This document shows positions 33,541 to 47,633 of a stretch of DNA of 64,000 nucleotides, piece after piece. Positions within the stretch are counted from its first letter, which is position 1. Every line of letters starts with the position of its first letter. The stretch is taken from the NCBI RefSeq assembly GCF_001645185.1, contig NZ_LXTQ01000020.1:62001-126000 (forward strand), in the 5' to 3' direction. This stretch comes from Methylobacillus sp. MM3. Its GTDB lineage: Bacteria; Pseudomonadota; Gammaproteobacteria; Burkholderiales; Methylophilaceae. A model generated the notes under the pieces. It had not been told where the DNA came from. It did no database searches and saw only the letters and a program-made list of their open reading frames with translations. The translations under genes were made by a program, and so were the position numbers.

Positions 33541-34344
33541 TTACAGCCAATCCCAATCCGTCCGCGCTTTATGCGGCGCGTTCTTCATCGCCCAATCCCA
33601 AACCCAAGCCGGTAACAGTTTCATGAAGCGCCCTACCAGCGCCATCTGCCAAGGCAAAATCACGTAGCGGCGTTTCTGGTCGATGACATGGGCCATTTTT
33701 GCGGCAGCGATATCGGCGTCCAGCATGAACGGCATGGGATAGGTGTTGACGTCGGTCATCGGGGTTTTGATATAACCGGGGCATATCGTGGTGACGCTGA
33801 CGCCGCTTTTCACCATTTCTACCCGCAAGCTTTCGAGATAGCTGATGGCAGCGGCCTTGGAGGCGGAATAGGCGCTTGCGCCGGGGAGTCCGCGCAAGCC
33901 GGCGACGCTGGCGATTCCTGCCAGATGGCCTCGACCAGAGCGGCACATGGGTTCGATGAAAGGGTGGAAGGTGTGCACCATGCCCAATACGTTGATATCC
34001 ATCACGGCGCGGAAGGCGGCCAGGTCTTCGGCGTATTGGGTGAGCGTGCCGCGGCTGACGCCGGCATTGGCGATAACGATGTCCGGGGTGCCATAGCGCT
34101 GCATGAAGTCTTCAGCGGCGCCGCGCATGGCGTCGGCGTCGCGCACGTCAACGGTGTAGATGGCGCATTCGGTGTTCAGGCTGGTTTGCAGTTCAGCCAG
34201 CAGCTCGCCACGCCGGGCGACCAGGCCCAGCGTGGCGCCTTGTGTAGCATAGTACCGGGCCAGGGCGGTGCCGATGCCGCTGGAGGCGCCGGTAATAAAA
34301 ACCCGCCGGGCGGCGGGTTTGGAAAGTGTGGATTGGCTGGGCAT
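33541..34344 (-). CDS. Short-chain dehydrogenase/reductase
   Basis: A 267-residue classical SDR. The NAD(P) motif is FITGASSGIGTALARYY (TGxxxGIG), with the structural NAG in IANAGVS. The catalytic Ser is in the GIASVAGL region and Tyr/Lys in AYSASKAAA (YxxxK). The C-terminus is hydrophobic (about 225-250) and may associate with membrane. The ATG overlaps the dsbA stop by one base, so it is the last gene of the argS-SPOR-dsbA-SDR string. The substrate is not predictable. Confidence 0.93.
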   Translation of the reverse strand: MPSQSTLSKPAARRVFITGASSGIGTALARYYATQGATLGLVARRGELLAELQTSLNTECAIYTVDVRDADAMRGAAEDFMQRYGTPDIVIANAGVSRGTLTQYAEDLAAFRAVMDINVLGMVHTFHPFIEPMCRSGRGHLAGIASVAGLRGLPGASAYSASKAAAISYLESLRVEMVKSGVSVTTICPGYIKTPMTDVNTYPMPFMLDADIAAAKMAHVIDQKRRYVILPWQMALVGRFMKLLPAWVWDWAMKNAPHKARTDWDWL

Positions 34345-34976
34345 TAGCGCTTGCCGGTTTTTTCGGCACGGGCTTTTGCAATCAACTCATCGGCGACTTT
34401 AAGCAATTCCTCAATGCCGCCCGCCATGCTGATGGAGGAAATGTACTTGCCGTCGACGATCAAGGCCGGTACGCCGGTGGCGCCGGACGCACGGAAGATC
34501 TGCATGGCACGCATGTTCTTGGTGTTGACCGAGAAGGAGTTGTAGGCGTCGCTGACCTTCTTGCGATCCATGCCGGACTGCTTGGTGATCCAGTCGATCA
34601 TCGCCGCTTCGTCGTTGGGCTTCACGATTCTCTGCTTGTGAATGGCCTCAAAGAACGGTGCATGGAGCTTATCCAGCACTCCCAGGGCCTCCATCGCATA
34701 ATAAGCTTTGGCGCCGGGTGCCCAGTCAGGACGCGGAATGCCGGGCACGCGCTTGAAAGTCACATCCTGCGGCAGCTTTTTCACCCACACGGCCAGGCGC
34801 GGTTCGAGCTGGTAGCAATGCGGACAGCCGTACCAGAAGAGCTCGGTGACTTCAATCTTGGCCGGATTGTCGGTGGGGATGACTTGCTGCGTTTGCTGGT
34901 ATTCGAAGCCGGCCTGCGGCTCGGCGATAGCCACGCTGGAAACCAGCATCAACAGGGCGGTGAGAAGCGATTTCAT
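34344..34976 (-). CDS. dsbA: Thiol:disulfide interchange protein DsbA
   Basis: A 210-residue periplasmic oxidase. The signal peptide is MKSLLTALLMLVSSVAIAEP (cleavage about 18). The thioredoxin fold has the CPHC active site in WYGCPHCYQLEP (about residue 54-57) and the cis-Pro in GVPALIVDG. It introduces disulfides into secreted proteins, including cytochromes such as the one at 17365. It lies 10 bp after the SPOR-protein stop. Confidence 0.95.
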   Translation of the reverse strand: MKSLLTALLMLVSSVAIAEPQAGFEYQQTQQVIPTDNPAKIEVTELFWYGCPHCYQLEPRLAVWVKKLPQDVTFKRVPGIPRPDWAPGAKAYYAMEALGVLDKLHAPFFEAIHKQRIVKPNDEAAMIDWITKQSGMDRKKVSDAYNSFSVNTKNMRAMQIFRASGATGVPALIVDGKYISSISMAGGIEELLKVADELIAKARAEKTGKR

Positions 34977-34986
34977 AGGTTTTCCT

Positions 34987-35601
34987 TTATTGGTCGGGAA
35001 CGTTGCTGTGAATCTTGATCAGGTCGGCGTTGAAGCCGTTTTTGGTCAGCTCGGCGCGCGCTTTGCCGATCTGGTCGAGATCGGAATACGGGCCGACGCG
35101 GACGCGGTGCCACACGCCTTTATCCGGCACGTTGGCGGTTTGCACGATGGCTTCCAGGCCTAGCAGCGCGAGCTTGGCCTTGATGTTATCGGCTTCCTCT
35201 TCGGTCTGGAATGCGCCGACTTGCAGGAAGTAATTCTCGATGGCCGGCGGCTGGTTTTGCTGTGCTTCCTTGCTTTGCTGGATTTCCTGTTCCGTCACCT
35301 GGCTTTCGCCCGGCAGGATTTTGTAGAAATCGAAGCGATTGGCGTCGGGTTTGGCCTCGGTATTTTCAGCGGGCACCGCCGATTCTGCCGAATTCATTTC
35401 CTTGGCGGTTTCAGCTGCGGGAGCCGGCTCCGCCGAGGTTTCGTGATCGACAAAGGGGCTCTTGCCGCCGGTGACCATGATCGCCACGGCAACGGAAATG
35501 CCGATGCCGAGGATGATGCCGACCATGATGCCGGTAAGGAAGGCGTTGTTCTTGCCGGCGGGCTTTTGCCTGGAGGCGGCAGGTTTATAGTCGCGAGTCA
35601 T
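34987..35601 (-). CDS. SPOR-domain cell-division protein (FtsN-like)
   Basis: 204 residues. A short basic cytoplasmic part is followed by a transmembrane helix (about 22-45, FLTGIMVGIILGIGISVAVAI), an Ala/Glu/Pro-rich periplasmic linker, and a C-terminal SPOR domain (about 122-200: YFLQVGAFQTEEEADNIKAK, then WHRVRVGPYSDL). SPOR domains bind denuded glycan strands at the septum. The position just after argS matches ftsN-like genes in many proteobacteria. Confidence 0.9.
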   Translation of the reverse strand: MTRDYKPAASRQKPAGKNNAFLTGIMVGIILGIGISVAVAIMVTGGKSPFVDHETSAEPAPAAETAKEMNSAESAVPAENTEAKPDANRFDFYKILPGESQVTEQEIQQSKEAQQNQPPAIENYFLQVGAFQTEEEADNIKAKLALLGLEAIVQTANVPDKGVWHRVRVGPYSDLDQIGKARAELTKNGFNADLIKIHSNVPDQ

Positions 35602-35607
35602 AATTGC

Positions 35608-37266
35608 TTACATTTTCTCCGGAGCATTCACTCCGAGCAGTTGCAGGCCGCTTTGCAATACAAAGCGGGTGGCAAACACCAGTGCCAGACGGGCATGTTT
35701 CACGGCCTCATCTTCTACCAGGAATTGCTGGGCATTGTAGTAGCTGTGCAGGTCGCCGGCCAAATCCTTGAGGTAGTAGGCAATGATGTGCGGAGCGAGT
35801 TCCTGCGCGGCTGTTTCCACGGTTTTCGGATACTCGGCCAGGCGTTGCAGCAGCGCCAGTTCGTGCGTGGTTGTTAATGGCGCGAGAGCGGTATCGGGCA
35901 ATATCGAGGTATCGCCGCCCCACTGCTCGAGCACGCTGCAAATACGCGCATGGGCGTACTGGATGTAGTACACCGGGTTGTCGTTGGTATGCGCGCGTGC
36001 CAGATCGATGTCGAAAATCAGCTGCGAATCGGCGCGGCGGGCCGCGAGGAAATAACGTGTGGCATCGCGGCCGACTTCGTCGATCAGGTCGCGCAGTGTC
36101 ACATAGCTGCCGGCGCGCTTGGAGAGCTTGACCTCTTCGCCGCCGCGCATCACCGTCACCATCTGGTGCAGCACGTAATCCGGCCAGGCTTGCGGGATGC
36201 CGATGTCCAGCGCCTGCAAGCCGGCACGCACGCGGGTAATGGTGCTGTGGTGATCCGCGCCCTGCTCGTTGATCACGCGGGTAAAACCGCGCTGCCATTT
36301 GTCGACATGATAGGCCACGTCCGGCACGAAATAGGTATAGCCGCCTTCGCGCTTGCGCATCACGCGGTCCTTGTCGTCGCCGAACTTGGTGGTGCGCAGC
36401 CAGAGTGCGTCGTCCTGCTCGTAGGTATGGCCGCTGGCGATCAATTGCTGCACGGTCTTTTCAACCTTGCCTTCGGTGTACAGTGCGGATTCCAGCGAAT
36501 ACACATCGAAATGCACATCGAACGCGCGCAAGTCCAGATCCTGTTCACGGCGCAGATAGGCCACGGCGAATTCGCGGATGGCGGCGGTATTGTCCGGGTC
36601 GCCCGCGCCAATGACATGCTTGTCCTCTGCGTCGATTTTTTCCTTTGCCATGTAGGCATTGGCGACATCCACGATGTAGTCGCCGCGATAACCGTCTTCC
36701 GGCCAGGCCGGATCGTCCGGGGTCAGGCCCTTGCAGCGGCATTGCACGGACAGCGTCAGGTTGTCGATCTGTGCGCCGGCGTCGTTGTAATAGAATTCGC
36801 GGGTGACATCCCAGCCGGTTGCATCCAGCAGGCGGCACAGGCAATCGCCCACCGCCGCGCCGCGGCCGTGACCGACATGCAGCGGACCGGTCGGGTTGGC
36901 AGAGACGAACTCCACTTGCACCTTGCGCTTCTGGCCGTGACTATGTCGGCCGAAATCGTTACCTTTGCTCAGGATGTCGCGCACCACCGCGTGCTTGGCG
37001 GCGGGGCTGAGGAAGAAATTGATGAAGCCCGCACCGGCGATTTCCGTCTTCGCCACATAGTGCGATGCCGGCAGTGCATTGATCAGGCTTTCGGCGATGG
37101 CGCGCGGATTCTGCTTGAGCGGACGGGCCAGCATCATCGCCAGGTTGGTGGCGAAATCGCCGTGCTCGGCGGATTTCGGGCGTTCCAGAACAATGGCGAG
37201 ATCAGCCTGTTCCGGGGCTACGGCTTTTGCCGCCTGGGTCAGTAATTCGGTAAGATGTGCTTTCAA
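35608..37266 (-). CDS. argS: Arginyl-tRNA synthetase
   Basis: A class I synthetase. I choose TTG at 37266 (552 residues, [15 protein letters not shown]...), because E. coli ArgRS begins at the equivalent helix and a TAAAAT -10-like hexamer lies at 37295-37300. The ATG at 37323 (571 residues) would lie upstream of that promoter, and the frame is open further to 37524. The HIGH motif appears as [10 protein letters not shown] and the KMSKS equivalent is [16 protein letters not shown]. The C-terminal anticodon-binding domain ends [13 protein letters not shown]. Confidence 0.95.
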   Translation of the reverse strand: MKAHLTELLTQAAKAVAPEQADLAIVLERPKSAEHGDFATNLAMMLARPLKQNPRAIAESLINALPASHYVAKTEIAGAGFINFFLSPAAKHAVVRDILSKGNDFGRHSHGQKRKVQVEFVSANPTGPLHVGHGRGAAVGDCLCRLLDATGWDVTREFYYNDAGAQIDNLTLSVQCRCKGLTPDDPAWPEDGYRGDYIVDVANAYMAKEKIDAEDKHVIGAGDPDNTAAIREFAVAYLRREQDLDLRAFDVHFDVYSLESALYTEGKVEKTVQQLIASGHTYEQDDALWLRTTKFGDDKDRVMRKREGGYTYFVPDVAYHVDKWQRGFTRVINEQGADHHSTITRVRAGLQALDIGIPQAWPDYVLHQMVTVMRGGEEVKLSKRAGSYVTLRDLIDEVGRDATRYFLAARRADSQLIFDIDLARAHTNDNPVYYIQYAHARICSVLEQWGGDTSILPDTALAPLTTTHELALLQRLAEYPKTVETAAQELAPHIIAYYLKDLAGDLHSYYNAQQFLVEDEAVKHARLALVFATRFVLQSGLQLLGVNAPEKM

Positions 37267-37365
37267 AGCGATTCTTGGAATAGAAAAAATCGTTATTTTA
37301 ACGGGTTCCAACGTTGCCTGCATTGCTATAACGGGCATACACCTCATTCCGATGACACCATGATC

Positions 37366-37633
37366 AGAACCCATCTCAACAATACTCGCGTGATGCGTTG
37401 CTACAAAAAAAAATTGTATGCAAGGCGCAATCCACAGCGAATGGTTGTTCCATTCGCAAGGTTTGCAACGCCGCAGACATGTTTTTTTGCAGCAACCCGA
37501 AGGGCTGACGTGCCTTGGGCGCATCGCTGTGTTGCTCGCGACTCGTTTGGAGTAACCAAACAGCGCCGCTCACGCCTGGCGCTGCATCCCAAGACACGCC
37601 AGCGCACACGCGAGTATTGTTGAGATGGGTTCT
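37366..37633 (-). repeat. Structured repeat element, copy A (long terminal inverted repeats, three-way-junction fold)
   Basis: A 268-bp element bounded by a perfect 27-bp inverted repeat (37366-37392 and 37607-37633). Inside are two further paired arms. One is 37397-37411 with 37482-37496 (15 positions, one mismatch), enclosing hairpin GCGAATGG/CCATTCGC (37437-37457). The other is around CTTGGG/CCCAAG (37514-37519 with 37588-37593), enclosing GTTTGG/CCAAAC (37545-37561). Read on the minus strand it aligns with copy B, including the 14-base core GTCTGCGGCGTTGC (37465-37478 here). It fills most of the divergent argS/priA gap, and its right arm contains the priA start codon. It carries no protein. 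Confidence 0.85.
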
Positions 37634-39817
37634 ATTCTCCGCGTCGCACTCGACGTGCCGCTTGCCACCCTGTTCGATTATCTCGACGGCGTCAGCACCG
37701 TGCAGCCCGGCCAGCGCGTGCTTGTGCCTTTCGGGCGCAGACGCGTGATCGGCATCGTCATCACTCGCGCTGCCACCTCGGAATTCCCGATCACGAAACT
37801 CAAGCCGATTGCCTACGCTTACGAGGATGAAGCGCCGTTGCCGCAAGCCACGCTGAAACTGCTGGCGTTTTGCGCGGATTATTACCAGTATCCGTTCGGC
37901 CAGGCTTTGCTTGCCGCCCTGCCATCCCGCTTGCGCGAGGCGCAACCGGCCAGCCTGCCGCGCCGCATGGGCTACGCCCTCACCTCTGCCGCCACAGAAG
38001 CTGGCATGGATGCCATACCCTCGCGTGCCGTGTTGCAGCGCAAGATTTACCAAGCACTAAAAGAGTCTGGTCCGCTGGGTGCTGAAAACCTGGTGGCGAT
38101 TGCTTCTGGCTGGCGCGCCGCCATGCGGCAGATGCAGGACAAAGGGTGGGTGAGCGAAGTCGAAATCGAAAAGCCGGCAATGCTGGCTGTCGAGCCCAAG
38201 GCGGCGCCCGCGTTGAATCCCGATCAGCAGCTGGCGGTCGATTCCATTCTTGCTGCCGGCCCAGGGTTTCGCGTATGGCTGTTGCATGGGATAACCGGCA
38301 GCGGCAAGACCGAGGTTTATATGCAGCTGCTGCAGGCGATGCTTGCGGATCCGGCAGCGCAAGCCTTGGTGCTGGTACCGGAAATCAACCTGACACCGCA
38401 ACTGGAGGCGCGTTTCCGCGCGCGCTTTCCGAATCATCCTATCGTCATGCTGCACAGCCAGATGAATGAGAGTGAGCGCTTGCATGGCTGGCTGCGCGCG
38501 CAAAACGGTGAAGCACGCATCGTGATCGGCACGCGGTTGTCGGGGTTCACGCCGATGGCACGCCCTGCGGTGATCATTGTCGATGAAGAACACGATTCTT
38601 CCTACAAGCAGCAGGATGCGATGCGTTATTCGGCGCGGGACGTGGCGATCATGCGTGCCAAGATGGCCGACGTGCCCATCGTGCTCGGTTCGGCCACGCC
38701 GTCGCTCGAAACCTGGCACAACGCCCAGGCTGGACGATACAAGCTGCTGACGCTGACGGCGCGCGCGGTGGAGAGCGCAGCATTGCCCCGCGTCCGCTGC
38801 ATCGATACCCGTATCCAGCGGCCACAGGATGGAATTTCGGCACCATTGATTGCGGCAATGCGCCAACGTCTGGAGCGTGGCGAGCAAAGTCTGCTGTTCA
38901 TCAATCGCCGCGGTTATTCGCCGGTGCTGCTGTGCAGCGCCTGCGCCTGGGTCGCGCCATGCACGCGTTGTTCCAGCCGGCTGGTGGTGCATCTTCGCGA
39001 AAGAAAGTTGCGTTGCCATCACTGCGGGCACGAGCAACGCCCGCCTCTCCAATGCCCGAGCTGCGGCAACCCTGACCTGCACCCTACCGGGCACGGCACG
39101 CAGCGGCTGGAAGAAGTATTGGCGGGCATTTTCCCCGAAGCCCGCATCCTGCGCGTGGACCGCGACAGCATGCGGCGTAAGCACGCGATCAAGGACATGA
39201 CCGCGCAGGTGCATGCCAACGAGGTGGATATCCTGGTCGGCACGCAGATGCTGGCCAAGGGGCACGATTTTCCGAATCTCACGCTGGTCGGTGTAGTGGA
39301 TACCGACAGTGCCCTGTTCAGTCCGGATTTTCGTGCGGCAGAACGCCTGTTTGCCCAGCTACTGCAAGTTGCCGGTCGGGCCGGTCGGGCAGACAAGCCG
39401 GGCGAAGTGCTGATCCAGACCAATTTCCCCGATCACGTGCTGTTCCATGCGCTGCAAAAGCAGGATTACCCCGAGTTCGCCGTTTCCCTGCTGGAAGAAC
39501 GCAAGCTCGCGCATTTCCCGCCCTATTGCTTCGAGGCGCTGCTGCGCGCCGAGGCGACGCACTTTGGGCCGGTGCAGGATTTTCTGGAACGCGCGGTCAG
39601 GGTGGCGCGGACCATTGAAGGCAAGGTAACCGTTTACGATCCGGTGCGCCCGCAGATGGAACGCCTCAAGGGCATGGAGCGTGCGCAGCTATTGATACAG
39701 GCCGACTCGCGCCAGGTCTTGCAGCAATTCCTGCAAGCCTGGGTGGCGGAACTCAGAGCCTTGCCGCAGGGCGGCAAGGTCAGGTGGTCGGTGGATGTCG
39801 ATCCGCTGGAGTTTTAA
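37625..39817 (+). CDS. priA: Primosomal replication restart helicase PriA
   Basis: 730 residues. The N-terminal DNA-binding domain starts GSILRVALDVPLATLFDYL. The helicase core has Walker A HGITGSGKTEVYMQ and DEEH in VIIVDEEHDSSYKQQD (motif II). The zinc-binding Cys are in LLCSACAWVAPCTRCSS, RCHHCGH and QCPSCGN. Motifs V-VI are QMLAKGHDFPNLTLVG and QVAGRAGRADKPGEV. It reloads the replisome at stalled forks. The start codon lies inside the right arm of repeat A, and the stop touches the left arm of repeat B. No clear Shine-Dalgarno is visible upstream of the ATG (TTGTTGAG only). Confidence 0.97.
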   Translation: MGSILRVALDVPLATLFDYLDGVSTVQPGQRVLVPFGRRRVIGIVITRAATSEFPITKLKPIAYAYEDEAPLPQATLKLLAFCADYYQYPFGQALLAALPSRLREAQPASLPRRMGYALTSAATEAGMDAIPSRAVLQRKIYQALKESGPLGAENLVAIASGWRAAMRQMQDKGWVSEVEIEKPAMLAVEPKAAPALNPDQQLAVDSILAAGPGFRVWLLHGITGSGKTEVYMQLLQAMLADPAAQALVLVPEINLTPQLEARFRARFPNHPIVMLHSQMNESERLHGWLRAQNGEARIVIGTRLSGFTPMARPAVIIVDEEHDSSYKQQDAMRYSARDVAIMRAKMADVPIVLGSATPSLETWHNAQAGRYKLLTLTARAVESAALPRVRCIDTRIQRPQDGISAPLIAAMRQRLERGEQSLLFINRRGYSPVLLCSACAWVAPCTRCSSRLVVHLRERKLRCHHCGHEQRPPLQCPSCGNPDLHPTGHGTQRLEEVLAGIFPEARILRVDRDSMRRKHAIKDMTAQVHANEVDILVGTQMLAKGHDFPNLTLVGVVDTDSALFSPDFRAAERLFAQLLQVAGRAGRADKPGEVLIQTNFPDHVLFHALQKQDYPEFAVSLLEERKLAHFPPYCFEALLRAEATHFGPVQDFLERAVRVARTIEGKVTVYDPVRPQMERLKGMERAQLLIQADSRQVLQQFLQAWVAELRALPQGGKVRWSVDVDPLEF

Positions 39818-40085
39818 GAGCCTATTTCAGCGGTATTCATCCCCCGCGCCGGCTGACTGCGGGATGCAGTGGAAGGCGCGGGCTGCGCAGTGTAGTCATT
39901 CTACACAAGCAGGCCGTAACGTGGCAATGCGCCCGCAGTCAGCCGGCCCTGCGGGTTGAGTCCGGGCCCGGCGTCTGCGGCGTTGCGCCGCTTGCCAAGA
40001 GAATGACCATTGGCTGCGCGCCGCGTCTTGCATCCATCCAGGCCCGGACTCAACGCGGGGGATGAATACCGCTGAAATAGACTCT
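39817..40085 (+). repeat. Structured repeat element, copy B (long terminal inverted repeats, three-way-junction fold)
   Basis: A 269-bp element bounded by a 32-bp inverted repeat with one mismatch (39817-39848 and 40054-40085). A 15-bp perfect arm (39849-39863 with 39932-39946) encloses hairpin GTGTAG/CTACAC (39890-39906). A 14-bp perfect arm (39955-39968 with 40041-40054) encloses the core GTCTGCGGCGTTGC (39973-39986) and hairpin GCCAA.../TTGGC. The three arms abut almost without gaps, a textbook three-way junction. It occupies exactly the space between the priA stop and the hemE stop and may serve as a bidirectional terminator. It is homologous to copy A on the opposite strand and carries no protein. 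Confidence 0.88.
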
Positions 40086-41160
40086 AAGCAGCGTGATACT
40101 GCCGGCTGAGATTGTGGACGGCATCAATCATGCATCCGGCATTCTCCGGCGGCGTGAATTGCGTGATGCCGTGGCCGAGATTGAACACATGGCCATGGCC
40201 TGCGCCGTAGCTCGCCAGAATATTGGCGACCTCGCGTTCGATGGCCTGCGGATTGGAGAGCAGGATGGCCGGGTCGAAGTTGCCTTGCAAGGCAACCTTG
40301 TCGCCGACGCGCTTGCGGGCTTCGCCGATATCGATGGTCCAGTCCAGGCCCAGTGCATCGGCGCCGATGGCGGCCATGCTTTCCAGCCATAATCCGCCGC
40401 CCTTGGTGAAGACGATGCGCGGCACGACGCGGCCTTCGCGATCACGAATCAGGCCGGAGACAATGCGTTCCATGTAGGCCAGCGAAAATTCCCTGTAAGC
40501 CGCATGCGATAGCGCGCCGCCCCAGGAATCGAAAATCATCACGGCCTGTGCGCCGGCTTCGATTTGCGCATTGAGATAGCTGGTGACGGACTGTGCGGTG
40601 ATGTTGAGGATGTGGTGCAGCAAGTCGGGCCGTTCGTAGGCCATTTTCTTGATGATCAGGAAATCCGTGCCGCCCTGGCCTTCGACCATGTAGGTCGCCA
40701 GCGTCCAGGGGCTGCCGGAAAAGCCGATCAAGGGCACCGAGCCGGCCAGAGCCTTGCGGATGCTGGCGACGGCATCGATCACATAGCCGAGATGCTCCGC
40801 CGGATCAGGCACGATCAGATTGCGGATTTCCCACTCGTTGCGTAATGGACGTTCGAACTTCGGGCCCTCGCCTTCCGCGAAATACAAGCCGAGGCCCATC
40901 GCATCCGGCACCGTCAGAATGTCGGAAAAGAGAATCGCCGCATCGAGCGGAAAGCGCGCCAGCGGCTGCAGGGTGACTTCTGTCGCGAAATCCGGGCTTT
41001 TGCACAGGCCGAGGAAACTGCCGGCGCGTTTGCGCGTTTCGTTGTATTCCGGCAGATAGCGGCCCGCCTGACGCATCATCCAGACGGGAGTGTATTCGGT
41101 GGGCTGGCGCATCAACGCGCGCAGGAAGGTATCGTTTTTCAAATGCGTCATGTCATTCAC
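40084..41160 (-). CDS. hemE: Uroporphyrinogen decarboxylase
   Basis: 358 residues. The first common step to heme, decarboxylating the four acetates of uroporphyrinogen III to coproporphyrinogen III. The N-terminal signature [15 protein letters not shown] carries the substrate-binding Arg. The second signature region is [27 protein letters not shown] and [18 protein letters not shown] near the C-terminus are typical. The stop falls inside the right arm of repeat B. It runs toward priA (convergent). Confidence 0.98.
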   Translation of the reverse strand: MNDMTHLKNDTFLRALMRQPTEYTPVWMMRQAGRYLPEYNETRKRAGSFLGLCKSPDFATEVTLQPLARFPLDAAILFSDILTVPDAMGLGLYFAEGEGPKFERPLRNEWEIRNLIVPDPAEHLGYVIDAVASIRKALAGSVPLIGFSGSPWTLATYMVEGQGGTDFLIIKKMAYERPDLLHHILNITAQSVTSYLNAQIEAGAQAVMIFDSWGGALSHAAYREFSLAYMERIVSGLIRDREGRVVPRIVFTKGGGLWLESMAAIGADALGLDWTIDIGEARKRVGDKVALQGNFDPAILLSNPQAIEREVANILASYGAGHGHVFNLGHGITQFTPPENAGCMIDAVHNLSRQYHAA

Positions 41161-41166
41161 TCAATG

Positions 41167-41218
41167 AAAAACGCCAAGGGCGCCGGGAGGACTGAAGCAG
41201 TTCCTGGCGCTCTTGGCG
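41167..41218 (-). terminator. Rho-independent terminator of gltBD
   Basis: On the minus strand a long stem (41202-41218 with 41172-41188, 17 positions with two mismatched or wobble pairs) is followed by five T, 19 bp beyond the gltD stop. Confidence 0.85.
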
Positions 41219-41237
41219 TCTTGGCGGTTCATTATTA

Positions 41238-42664
41238 TTAACGTGGCAGGTCCGATTTGCCCATCAGGAATGCATCGACTTCACGTGCACACTGACGGCC
41301 TTCGCGTATGGCCCAGACGACCAGCGATTGGCCGCGGCGCACGTCGCCGGCGGCGAACACCTTGGGTACCGAGGTGGCATAAGAGCCTTCGCCATCGGTC
41401 GTCGCCTTGGCGTTGTTGCGGGCATCCTTCTCCACGCCGAATGCATCCAGCAACTTTTGCACCGGGCTGACGAAACCCATCGCCAGCAGAACCAGATCGG
41501 CCTTCATTTCGAATTCCGAATCGGGGATTTCCTGCATCTTGCCGTCTTTCCATTCCACGCGGGCGGCGATCAGCTTCTTCACCTGGCCGTTTTCGCCTTC
41601 GAAGCGCTTGGTCACCACCGCCCAGTCACGATCGCAGCCTTCTTCGTGCGAGCTGGAAGTGCGCAGCTTGATCGGCCAGTTGGGCCAGGTCAGCTCGCGG
41701 TTTTCCTGCGCCGGCGGCTGCGGCATGATTTCGAATTGTGCGATCGATGCGGCGCCGTGACGATTAGAGGTACCGACGCAGTCGGAGCCGGTATCGCCGC
41801 CGCCGATCACGACCACATGCTTGCCGGTGGCCTTGATCTGGTTGGGGACAGTATCGCCTGCGTTGACCTTGTTCTGCTGGGTCAGGAAATCCATCGCGAA
41901 ATGGATACCGGAAAGCTCCCGGCCCGGCACCGGCAAGTCGCGCGGCAGTTCGGCGCCGGCAGCCAGCACAACGGCGTCGAATTCCTGGAGGAGATCTTCC
42001 GCCTTCACGTTTTCGCCGACGTGCTGGTTGACGCGGAATTGCACGCCTTCAGCCGCCATTTGTGCCATGCGGCGGTCGATCTGCCACTTCTCGAACTTGA
42101 AGTCGGGAATACCGTAGCGCATCAGACCGCCGATGCGGTCGTTCTTTTCCAGCAGCACCACGTCGTGGCCGGCGCGCGCCAGTTGTTGCGCGGCGGCCAT
42201 GCCGGCCGGGCCGGAGCCGATCACGGCGACTTTCTTGCCGGTCTTCACCTCCGGCATGCGCGGCTTGACCCAGTCGTTTTCCCAGGCCTTGTCGATGATC
42301 GCATGCTCGATGGACTTGATGCCCACCGGGTCGTCATTGATGTTCAGCGTGCACGCGGCCTCGCAAGGCGCCGGGCAGATACGGCCGGTAAAATCCGGGA
42401 AGTTGTTGGTGGAGTCCAGCACTTCGAAGGCACGCTGCCAATCCTGCTTGTAAACAAGGTCGTTCCAGTCGGGAATGATGTTGTTGACCGGGCAGCCGCT
42501 CATGCAGAACGGAATGCCGCAATCCATGCAGCGTGCGCCTTGCACCTTGGCTTGTTCATCGGACAGATGGAGCACGAACTCCTTGTAGTTGTGTACGCGT
42601 TCCTGAACCGGCAGGTTGGCTTCCGACAGCCGCTCGAATTCAAGGAAACCGGTAATCTTACCCA

Positions 42665-42665
<1 letters not shown>
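41238..42665 (-). CDS. gltD: Glutamate synthase [NADPH] small subunit
   Basis: A 475-residue flavoprotein. It feeds electrons from NADPH through FAD and Fe-S clusters to GltB. The N-terminal Fe-S region has [21 protein letters not shown] and [12 protein letters not shown] motif: [23 protein letters not shown] motif: [15 protein letters not shown]. The C-terminus [19 protein letters not shown] closes FAD binding. The ATG overlaps the gltB stop (TAATG), as in most gltBD operons. Confidence 0.98.
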
Positions 42666-47266
<4,601 letters not shown>

Positions 47267-47633
47267 GACCGCTGCCCCTGTTATTCCCTCGCCACCTGTT
47301 CGACAAACCGTCACGCGCTGCGTAAACCGAGGGTATTTACGTTGCGTTCTGTCGCGCACCCGCACGACATGCTGAAATTAGGGTGAAACCTTGTAATGTT
47401 ACCGATATCGCAAGCCTTCATCAACCATGACTTGTAGATGGTAATGAATGGGCGCGGGCATCCGGCATACCGGCAGATGCCGGGAAATCAAAGCAGATAC
47501 TGCACGAGCGTTATTTGCCGCATGCTTTCTGTTGGAGTGGCGCGAGGAAAAGTTGTTCTGCGAAGAGACGAGAATGATGACATTTCCCAACTTTCCTGGA
47601 TAGAAATACCAGGAAAAGTTGGGATAAGACTGG
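47267..47633. other. gltB-hemL intergenic region
   Basis: A 367-bp region between two minus-strand genes, holding the unmapped gltB promoter region on its hemL-distal side. It contains a hairpin CCGGCAT/ATGCCGG near 47461-47482 and a 14-bp imperfect hairpin at 47586-47623 just past the hemL stop. I see no convincing gene, RNA or consensus promoter. Confidence 0.5.
47586..47623 (-). terminator. Hairpin downstream of hemL (terminator-like, no U-tract)
   Basis: CCCAACTTTCCTGG pairs with CCAGGAAAAGTTGGG (one bulged base, 9-base loop), starting 10 bp past the hemL stop. It lacks a T-run on either strand, so it may only stabilise the 3' end. Confidence 0.4.

Noticed and set aside
37267-37524. Upstream extension of argS to 37524
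   Set aside because: It would run through repeat A and lie upstream of a promoter-like TAAAAT; the extra residues are Cys/His-rich and unlike ArgRS.
37366-40085. The two elements as ordinary MITEs or IS ends
   Set aside because: Arm sequences differ between copies while staying self-complementary, the inside folds into further arms, and I saw no target-site duplication. Simple MITEs share their terminal repeats.
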